Position numbers and translations under genes: made by a program
The notes under the pieces: generated by a model
Seen by the model: only the letters and a program-made list of their open reading frames with translations
Database searches by the model: none
What the model was told of the DNA's origin: nothing
Assembly: GCF_905475395.1 (NCBI RefSeq)
Contig: NC_058339.1
Coordinates: 7,696,001 to 7,760,000 of the forward strand
Source of the DNA: Chrysoperla carnea
Taxonomy: Eukaryota; Arthropoda; Insecta; Neuroptera; Chrysopidae
Direction: 5' to 3'
DNA length: 64,000 bases
Shown: piece by piece, positions 55,758 to 64,000 of the stretch
Layout: every line of letters starts with the position of its first letter
How positions within the stretch are numbered: position 1 is the first letter of the stretch

Positions 55758-58700
55758 TTAAAAAATGTATTTTTTAGATTTACATAGACGTAGGGGGCCA
55801 TCGGGGCCCGTTTGCATAAAACATCCTTGCTGTTTTGTAATTTTAATAATATGATGGAAAAACTTAAATATATCTAAACTTAAATTTGGATCGTTAACAC
55901 ATGTATCCAAACCTGTAACCGTACACACTGGTATTACACCCAATTTTGATTGAAACCAAGTTTCGTTATCATCTTGTATAATATTATATTTTTCCATTGT
56001 TTTCACCATTTGAAAATAGCACTTACATTGTATTGGATTCTTATCAAATGTGAAATATTTTAATTGTTCCAAATTAATAAAAAACTCATCTTCGACAAAG
56101 GTTACGTTATTCCCGAATATTGATAAACTTTCAATCACACTACCATTTAGTGCTAACGGGTGAATATATTTTAAATTATTGTAACTTAAATCAATTTTTT
56201 TAACAGATCGTATATTTGAAAAAATCGAATCTGGTAAAGTTTTAAAATTATTTTTAGCTAAAATAAGTTCTTTTAAATTTGGAACATTTGTAAATAACTC
56301 ATTCGGAAAAGTTTCTAACAAATTGTCTTCTAAACTTATTAATTTTAACTCATTCAGCTTTCCAAATGCATTCGGTTCAATTACACGTATTTTATTCGAA
56401 TCTAAATAAATATTTTCTAAATTAAATAAATTTGTAAACAATCCATTTGATAAAGTTTGCAGGGAATTGTTTTTTAAACTTAATGATTCTAACATGGTCA
56501 TAGTTCGAAATGTTCCCAATTCAATTTGATTGATTTCATTCGAATCTAAGTTAAGTTCTTGGACTTTAACTAACGGTAAAAATCCGTCTTTACCCAAATA
56601 CGTTAATGGATTATAATTTATTCTAACAACAGTTAGCTTCGAAGTATTATTTTTGCTTCGTCCGTCGAAAACACCTTCATCGATTGTAAGTAATTTATTT
56701 TCACTTAAATCAAGAGCTTTTAAATTAATATTACCTGAAAAAGTTTTCGGTTGAATCTCAACAATATCATTGTTATGGAGAAATAAATTAGTTAAATATT
56801 TCAAGTTTTTAAAAGTTCCTTCTAACAAATTTTTTATGTTATTGAACCGTAAATCTAATTTTTGGAGTTTTCTTAAATTTTCGAAATCGTTTGATCTTAA
56901 AAAGTTTATGCGATTCGAATACAAATATAAATATTCTAATTTTGATAAATTTTTAAACAACATTTCTGGTAATTCGGTAATATAATTAATCGATAAATCC
57001 AATATTCTTAATTCAACCATATTATCGAAACAATTATTATCAAATAAACTAATCAAATTCTGGCGTAAAGATAAGTCAGTTAAATTGGTTAATGTGTTAA
57101 ACACACCATTTGTTACTTTTGTTAACCTGTTAAAATATAATGTTAGTTTTTTTAACGTGGGACTAAATACACCTGGTTCGATTATTGTCAAACCTATATC
57201 CGATAAATCAAGGTCAATTATGGAATCATAATCAAAATTTCTGCTATGTAATCGAAAATTTTGGTTATTGGCTAAATTAATATGTTGGATGGATGAAATT
57301 GGTTCTATGTACGGTGCTCCAGCATACTTTCGGATATAATATACAAAATGGTCACGTGTAAATTCCAAAAGGTCATTGTCCTGTAATTCTAAGTGGACAA
57401 TATTATGTGAAAAACGAAGCAAGGTTTTTGGTAATTGTTGTATTTGATTATTATTTAATTTTAATTGTTTTAAATTTTTTAACGATTCGAAAGCGTTTGG
57501 TTCAATAATACGTATACGATTTTCATGTAAATCAAGGATTTCTAAATTTGAAAGTCCTCGAAATGCATTATTTTTGATGACTTGTATAGGACTTTTAAAT
57601 ATTGTTAATTCTGTTAATTGGAGTAAGCCATAAAAAGTATTTGGTTGAATTTCCGAATAAAATGCATTATAATGTAATGTTAATCGTGTTAAATCATCCA
57701 AATTTTCGAATGCTTCGGCTTCAATTTCTTGTATATTTGTATGAAATATTTCTATTATTTCTAAAGCAGGTAATTCAAACGATGCCGCTGTTAGTTTTGT
57801 TTCATTGAATCCATCAAAAATTAAATAATTTATTTTATCCTAAAAAGAATAAAAGTATATTAGAAAATTTTTGTATAGCATGAGGAAAGAATTTTCGTAC
57901 TTTAAACAAATTTTTAAACCCCGAAAAGAAAAACTTTTCCAAAATAAATTAATACGCATTAAAAAGTAAAAAAATAACGATTAATATAATGTAGTTAAAA
58001 TTCTTGTTATTTTTGGAGTCGGTGTCAGCTAAAGAAACAACTCTGACAGATCAGTTTGCTACATTAGCTTGGCAGACACCGACTCCAAAAATAACAAGAA
58101 TTTTAACTACATTATATTATCGTAATTTTTTTACTTTTTAGTGCGTATTAATTTATTTTGGAAAAGTTTTTCTTTTGAAGTCGGTTTTTGTTTTTATTTT
58201 GTGATTTTTAATGTATCTGATATTGCTTGATATTGAGTTATTCGCCCTCTTGTCGTGCATACTTAATGAAAATTTAAGACTTTGATAGTTTTCTCATGGA
58301 TGCCGTTGTGAGAACTAGATCAAAATCAAATGGGACCACACGGGAAGCACCAGCTTTCAAACAGATAAAGAATCATCTACATTGGTTCACCCAGTCAAAA
58401 GTTCTGAGGTAACAAACATTTTAAAAAAATAAATACAGTCGAATTGATAACCTCCTCCGTTTTTGTTTGAAGTCGGTTAAAAAAAAGGGGTGTTATAAGT
58501 TTGACCGCTTTGAGTGTGTGTGTGTCTGTCTATCTGTGCCATCGTAGCGCCTAAAAGGATGAATCGTTTTTGATTTTTTTGGTTTTGTTTGAAAGGTAAT
58601 TTAATGCGGAGTGTTCTTAGCTATGTTTCAAGTGCGAATTTAGGGTAACCGAAAAACTAAAAATTGACTATGATCTTCCAAATCGCATCAGTTTGGAAAA

Positions 58701-58994
58701 GGCTTTAAGGAAAAAAGCAATGTAATGGATTGTTCTTAGATTTGTTTCAAATGCGAGTTTAGGATTCCGTAACAATTCAACCGTAAATGGTCTTTGGGCG
58801 GATGCGCCCATAGTTGAAAAATAAAAAACATATAAAAGTTATATATTTACCCGTATTGAAGGCGATAGATTATTGATATCAATCAAATTTGATTTCGAAT
58901 CACAGTTCAACCGATTATCACTAGCTCTACAGCCTGCATTCACGTTAAAATAATTATTATTAAAACATAAAAATAATAATAATAAAAAACACAT
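55758..58994 (-). CDS. Secreted leucine-rich-repeat protein, two exons, 741 aa
   Basis: Exon 1 is 58994-58851 (48 codons) and exon 2 is 57839-55758. The donor is CGG then GTAAATAT, the acceptor TTTATTCTTTTTAG, both phase 0, intron 1,011 bp. Layout: signal peptide MCFLLLLFLCFNNNYFNVNA; a short N-terminal cysteine segment (CRASDNRLNCDS); about 25 leucine-rich repeats of roughly 24 residues (for example LDLHENRIRIIEPNAFESLK) from about residue 60 to 650; a C-terminal LRR cap starting NPIQCKCYFQ with further cysteines. No transmembrane segment or GPI-type tail follows, so it should be extracellular, presumably binding a protein or glycan. Insect relatives by architecture include ALS-like and chaoptin-like LRR proteins. 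The exact orthologue is not identifiable. An upstream in-frame ATG at 59081 would hide the signal peptide, so I prefer 58994. Confidence 0.85.
57925..58175. repeat. Inverted repeat inside the LRR gene intron (arms about 105 bp)
   Basis: Left arm 57925-58030 (GAAAAACTTTTCCAAAATAA to TTGTTATTTTTGGAGTCGGT) is matched by right arm 58075-58175 in reverse, around a ~45-bp loop. In the pre-mRNA it could form a long hairpin. It probably derives from a foldback or MITE insertion. Confidence 0.8.
58478..58800 (-). repeat. Dispersed repeat family D, copy 3 (in the LRR intron)
   Basis: In reverse complement it carries CTAAGAACACTCCGCATTAA, TTACCTTTCAAACAAAACC and a GACACACACACACTCAA stretch, matching 50560-50710. 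The CTTGAAACATAGCTAAGAAC region is doubled at 58610-58760. Confidence 0.75.
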
Positions 58995-59129
58995 CTTTAA
59001 ACTTTTCTTTACCAAAATAAATTTTTGCAAAAAATTAATACAATTATATTTACAAATATAAATTTTTATATGCAAAAACAAAACCTGTTAGGCATGATAA
59101 CCAGTTCTATATTAATTTATTATTACTTA

Positions 59130-59975
59130 TTGGATACAGTTTTGGATGTGATAGAGCAAAATTAAATTTTTTGCATTCTGATGACGCTATAAAGTAAAAA
59201 AAATCGGTTTTTTTGATAGCACAGACAAATTCAATCCGATCTAATTGGAATTTTTTTTGAAACCCACAAATTTTGGGAAATTCTTTTCAGCTCCGATGCC
59301 AGTTTTTCTCTAGTTATCCCTTATATGCTTAATTCCGGGACCAGGACTCCAAAATCTTGAAACCTATTAAAGGAAGGTTAATTTTGATGACAAATTTGAA
59401 AAATATGACCCAAATTTAGTAGGATTGCATACTTGGTTGATCAAAATTGGTTAAAATTTGGATGTGATAGAGTAAAATTAAATTTTTTGAATTCTGGTGA
59501 CGTCATAAAGTAAAAAATTTGATTTTTTTGATAACACAGGCAAATTTAATCCGATTTGATTGGAATTTTATTTGAAACCCACTAATTTTGGGTCATTCTT
59601 TTCAGCTGCTTTGCCAGTTTTTCTCTAGCTATCCCTTATATGCTTAATTCCGGGACCAGGACTCCAAATTTTTGAAACCTATTAAAAGTAGGTTAATTTT
59701 GATCACAAATTTGAAAAGTATGACCCAAATTTAGTAGGATTGCATACTTGGTTGATCAAAATTGGATAAAATTTGGATGTGATAGAGCAAAATTAAATTT
59801 TTTTAAATTCTGATGACGTCATAAAGTTCAAAAATTTGATTTTTTAATAACGCAGGCAAATTTTATCCGTTTTTATTGGAATCTTTTTTGAAACCCACTA
59901 ATTTTGTCAGTTTTTCGCTAGCTATCACTTATGTGTTTATTTCCGGGACCACGATTCCACATTCTGAATGAATGT
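59130..59975 (+). repeat. Tandem repeat family B, array 3 (about 2.6 units)
   Basis: AGTTTTTCTCTAG occurs at 59301 and 59616 (315 bp apart) and AGTTTTTCGCTAG at 59909. All family landmarks are present (TTTAGTAGGATTGCATACTT, GGATGTGATAGAG, GACGTCATAAAGT). It starts about 50 bp upstream of the LRR gene's 5' region, so it lies where that gene's promoter should be. Confidence 0.85.
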
Positions 59976-61507
59976 AACACCATGGATCAACCTGATGACA
60001 AGTTCGCATATTCACTATTGTTTTAAAAAATAAGCGAAAAAGAAAATAAAACTATAAGTGAATCATTTTTTTTGAATTTGAGTCTATAGATACTTGGATT
60101 AAATTTTTAATTTAAAACTGGTTTTTCGAGTGTTTTTATAACATCAAAAAAAGTGTAATATGACTTTTTTTTTTAATTTAATTATTATACCATGTATATA
60201 TGAAATATATCAAGGTATACTTCGATTAGTTCTAAGTTTGTAACGCTTAAGGAATAGATGGAAAGTGGAATTTATCTTGGATGGGATTGGAAAAAAAATA
60301 CACAGGTAGCTTTAACTCCAAATATATTAATTAATAATAAGTATACCAAATATGTACAAAAAAAATTATCAACGTTTTTAATTACAAACTAAAAAATCCA
60401 TAATAAAACTACCTAAAACTATATTGTTTTATTTATATTAAAATAATTTGATAAAAAAAAACTGAAAACAACTGTAGATAATTATTTGAGACAAATTCAA
60501 TTGTGTTAAAATTAAAACCTGTAAAATTACATTAAATAAGAAAATACTTAATGTCCTATTGTAAAAATAAACTTAAGTTTGTCATACTCAACATAGTTTA
60601 ATTAAAAGCACAAAAAAAAAACCAATTAATAATATTAGAAATTAAATTATTTAAGAATTAATTTATCTACAAAATTATTTAGAATTAACAGAAATTGATT
60701 AACTATGATAAACAATATTTTAAGACTAAATAAGTTTAAAATAAATACGGGATTTTTATTTTAACGGAAAAAGAATAGTTTTAGTTAAAATGGTAAAAAA
60801 ATAAGTTAGCAGTTTCTTCGAGTTGCCAGTAAAAGACGACTATTAATAGAAACTAAAGTTGGTTGTCAAGTTTATTAACGGTAATTCGTTGTATATTTTA
60901 AATCAAATTTAGCCACATGTACACATTAAGCAATGTGTATAAGAAAGAGATAGATACTATTATAGGTATGTTTTCCTGCAGATGTTGTAGCTTCGGTTTG
61001 TTTTGACAGTTCACTACTGGGATATGTGTCAGTATTGACTTTAAAGAGTGAATTACAACACAAGCAAGAAAACTATTTGGAGATCGGTACACTCTTTGCC
61101 TTTGTGAGTCAAATATCTCTTAGTCAAAATAAACGCAAAAATAAAACCATTCTAAGTGTTATTACTAGCACATTACATGTGATTCACACATAATTATTAT
61201 ATTTATAACACTTAGAATCGTAAAACTGGTGCTTTTTGTGACACAGAGTGTACTTCAAACAGAAAATCAGAATCTTGGAATAAAAAATTCGCTCAAATAT
61301 AAATAAATTTAAGATTTCGATTCTGGCAAACGATTACGGTAAAAAATTTTTAATCATTCACTCTTCGATAACTGCTTTGAAATTTCGAAATTTATGATTG
61401 TATAAACACAATTCTCCCAATTTTTATTATAAAATTGAATATAAATAAAAAAGATTATCGCAATTTAAACTATTTTAACTCCTACTTACTTAAGTATTAG
61501 TCTAAGA
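59976..61507. other. AT-rich intergenic, no gene seen; scraps of repeats
   Basis: 60185-60262 is the terminal fragment of family A in minus orientation (ATACCATGTATATATGAAAT). An imperfect inverted pair of about 45 bp (TACACTCTTTG at 61090, CAGAGTGTA at 61253, with ATTCTAAGTGTTAT inside) may bound another small element. No exon supported. Confidence 0.45.
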
Positions 61508-61840
61508 GGCGATATAAGGTTGACCTTCACCTATTTGATAATCAAATGGGACATATTTTTAATTGATTGATAAAACACGCCTATGATAGGTTCATAACGG
61601 TTTTTTGCAGGCAATCTTGTACGATTATTTTTGTAAATAAATTATCTTTCTTCTGATACCTGTTCATACCGTATAAAGAGACCTGCACCGATCTGTTAAC
61701 CAATCGAAATTGATATCAGAAGTCAGATAATTTGATTACCTGAAAAAAACCGTATTTGAAAAAATTGATAAAATTAATTTAATATAAAAATATGACATAT
61801 ATGGTTATGAGATGGGTGAAGGTCGATCTTTTATCGCTTC
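61508..61840. mobile_element. Probable MITE with GCGATA...GACCTTCACC ends
   Basis: GGCGATATAAGGTTGACCTT at 61508 is matched from the right by GCGATAAAAGATCGACCTTC (about 61840 inward), imperfect ends of about 28 bp. Inside, TTTCTTCTGATACC and GATATCAGAAG form a second inverted pair. No target duplication was read. Confidence 0.5.
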
Positions 61841-64000
61841 CTGTACTTTTTATTAAGCATGAAAAACGTGTGACGCATTGTAGTATACAGAACCAGATTA
61901 TTTAATATTGAAAAACTATAATTTAAAATGTTTGCAAACGTTAACAGTTTATTTTTGATATACATTTATTATTTTAACGATGCAGTCTGAAATATGCGTC
62001 AACGAATTTTAAAATGCTTATGGAGGATCAGAGTCTTAAATAAAACGCTACTAACGTTACACAAAACTAATAAAATAACCTTACCAATATGAAATCTCAA
62101 AATAATATCCTTACATTCTAAAGAAATTGTTTTAAAAATAATTACAGTACATATTTACAATTTTAATTTTCATTCCATTTTGAAATCTTTACCATAAAAA
62201 TGTTTCTTATTTATTGATATTTAATAAATATTTTATTTGTTTAGAAATACGGTGGAAGAATCGACTTTTAACTAAAAAAATGCTCGAAAAATAAGTTTTG
62301 TCGATAAAAATAATTCAAGCAAAAAATGTGATGTTCATTGCCACACATTTCACGCAATCATTATACTGGACCTGAGCTATCAGGTTCAAATAAAAGTTTT
62401 CTCTGCGTCAGAGCTCATGACGGATAGAAGAAAAAATTAAAATTAGTAAGTTATTCCCTTATTTAACATCTTTAAGACAAAACCTGATTGAAAAGTTGTA
62501 CCCAAAATTATCTTTTACTTTTATTATCACGTTTTTCAGGAATTCAATTAATAAATTCACAAAACTGTAGATTTTTTTAGATAGAAATAGAATCAATTTA
62601 GGCCTTTTAATAAAGCATAACTTTCTAATTTAAAGTATTCTCACTTCTGAAGCAGAATAAACTTTTTGTTGACCCTGAAAATCGAAAAAAATCACCCCGC
62701 ATATCAATAATTTCACCAGAGATTTAGAAAAAGATTGTCGAAAAAACTATTTAAATAATGGAGTCAATCCTAATCCAGAATTAATTAGAGAAACAAAACT
62801 TTTAAAGTAGTCTCGACCTAATGGTTACTTTCAACAAAGGAGAAGTTTGGAGGGTACAACCTCCAAAAGGTTAATACACAGGTACAATATTTGTGTCTCA
62901 ATTGTAAAAAGAACAAATTGATATCACTGAAGTGCGATTAACAAGCCGCAGGCTTCTATAGTTTTCTAACTAAATCATTTGACCAACCTAAGTTATTTCC
63001 AAAAATTCCAAAAAAAGAGTAGGAGACAAGAAAAATAATACCGAAGTATTATTTTTAAAAGTTATACATGTACCAGAAATGAAAATCTAGATCTCTGCCC
63101 TACCAGAATCATTGTTCTCGAACTATTATCTGTTGTCTCTATTTAGAGTCTGTTGTCATTTTGTCAAATAAAGAAGTCGAAGCTATCTATAAACTTGTTT
63201 TATTTTCACGGCATAAGCACAAAAACAAAAATTTCTTTCAAAAACTGAATAAGAAGCTATTATTTCTGGAAATAGAAACGGTTCGAGTTATAAATCTGTA
63301 AATAAAATATGTATATTTGAAGATAAACACATTGAACTGATTTATAATTAAGTAATAACGATTTTATTTCAAAAGCATAAAACAAAATTTTTATGATGTG
63401 AAAATAAAAAGAACATAATTATTAAATTATAAAATATCAATAAATAAGTAACATTTAATAATAATTATTGAGCAACAATATTTTTACAATAAATAGTAAA
63501 AAATATATTAAAATGCAAGTTTTATTTTTTAACAAATGTACTAATTTAGAGGGGAACAAAATTAACATGCGTGCATTCGAATTTATTTTGTGTATCGAAA
63601 AATATTCTGCGGGGCAATTTTATTGTCTAATTTTCCTCTTTATTATTTATATCAAGAATATAAAATTGCTTTTCTTAAAATATCAATGTTTTTATTTTAT
63701 TGTACAATAAATAATACAATTAATAAATTGTGGCGTATTGTGCTTCGATACATTTCAAATTCAATAGACTTTACCCAGAATTTTTTGTCTTTAAATTAAA
63801 AATATTCCATTATTCTCAAGCATCTCCGGTAGTTTGCATCAAAATTGAACATAACCTTTCAGAATAGTTTCGATCCTTTCAAGTTGACCACTTCAAAATT
63901 TGTTTACCTTCAGAAAATTTCATGCTTTACTACTACCTAAATGTGAAAATTGAAAAGAAAATTTTAAAAATTCTTGACAATATTTAATAATCTGGGATCA
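61841..64000. other. AT-rich, no gene seen to the right edge
   Basis: No supported exon or repeat. Two overlapping plus-strand ORFs of 80 and 69 codons near 63468-63799 are Ile/Phe/Tyr/Lys-rich, as chance ORFs in AT-rich DNA are, without a recognisable motif. Confidence 0.45.

Noticed and set aside
58839-59081. Start of the LRR protein at the upstream ATG (59081)
   Set aside because: It would bury the signal peptide about 30 residues in. The ATG at 58994 directly precedes the hydrophobic core.
63468-63799. Two overlapping plus-strand ORFs near the right edge as a gene
   Set aside because: Composition is that of chance ORFs in AT-rich DNA, with no motif, signal sequence or splice support.

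Overview
The window looks like AT-rich nuclear DNA of an insect. It holds a tandem cluster of intronless divergent ionotropic receptor (IR) genes, spliced genes with ordinary GT/AG introns, and a dense load of DNA transposons, MITEs, Helitron-like ends, non-LTR retrotransposon remnants and a tRNA-derived SINE. I cannot name the order or species from sequence alone. Nothing suggests bacterial DNA: no operons, CRISPR, rRNA or functional tRNA genes were seen.

Layout. 1-1.1 kb: the 5' end of a minus-strand gene leaving the left edge. 3.0-4.4 kb: a two-exon minus-strand gene for an unrecognised 310-residue protein. 4.4-29.8 kb: no intact gene, but many repeats. These include a foldback element (9.3-10.1 kb), three copies of a ~320-bp inverted-repeat MITE (11.3-14.7 kb), LINE remnants, ~315-bp tandem repeats, and a 3.2-kb hAT-type element (19.76-22.99 kb) with an exact 8-bp target duplication that carries a 14 x 103-bp satellite and a 6 x 48-bp array. 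29.8-45.3 kb: the IR cluster, with four intact minus-strand genes (620, 618, 618 and 615 residues) and one 5'-truncated copy. The spacers are duplicated too, and carry a jockey-like RT remnant, Helitron-like sequence and a recent foldback insertion present in only one spacer copy. 45.3-55.7 kb: no intact gene; a ~290-bp tandem repeat, more MITEs, a 5'-truncated LINE with target duplication, and two hAT elements nested one in the other. 55.76-58.99 kb: a two-exon secreted leucine-rich-repeat protein of 741 residues. 59-64 kb: repeats and AT-rich DNA.

Gene relations. The four IRs share a promoter-proximal block and near-identical pore and S2 regions. They form one chemoreceptor family growing by unequal exchange and gene conversion: IRa is a mosaic of IRb-like and IRd-like tracts. 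The LRR protein, the 310-residue protein and the left-edge gene show no evident functional link to the IRs.

The most unusual structures are the satellite-bearing composite hAT, the mosaic IR cluster with its dated foldback insertion and microhomology junction, and a MITE that appears to carry an exon-like, GC-richer ORF (55.2-55.6 kb).
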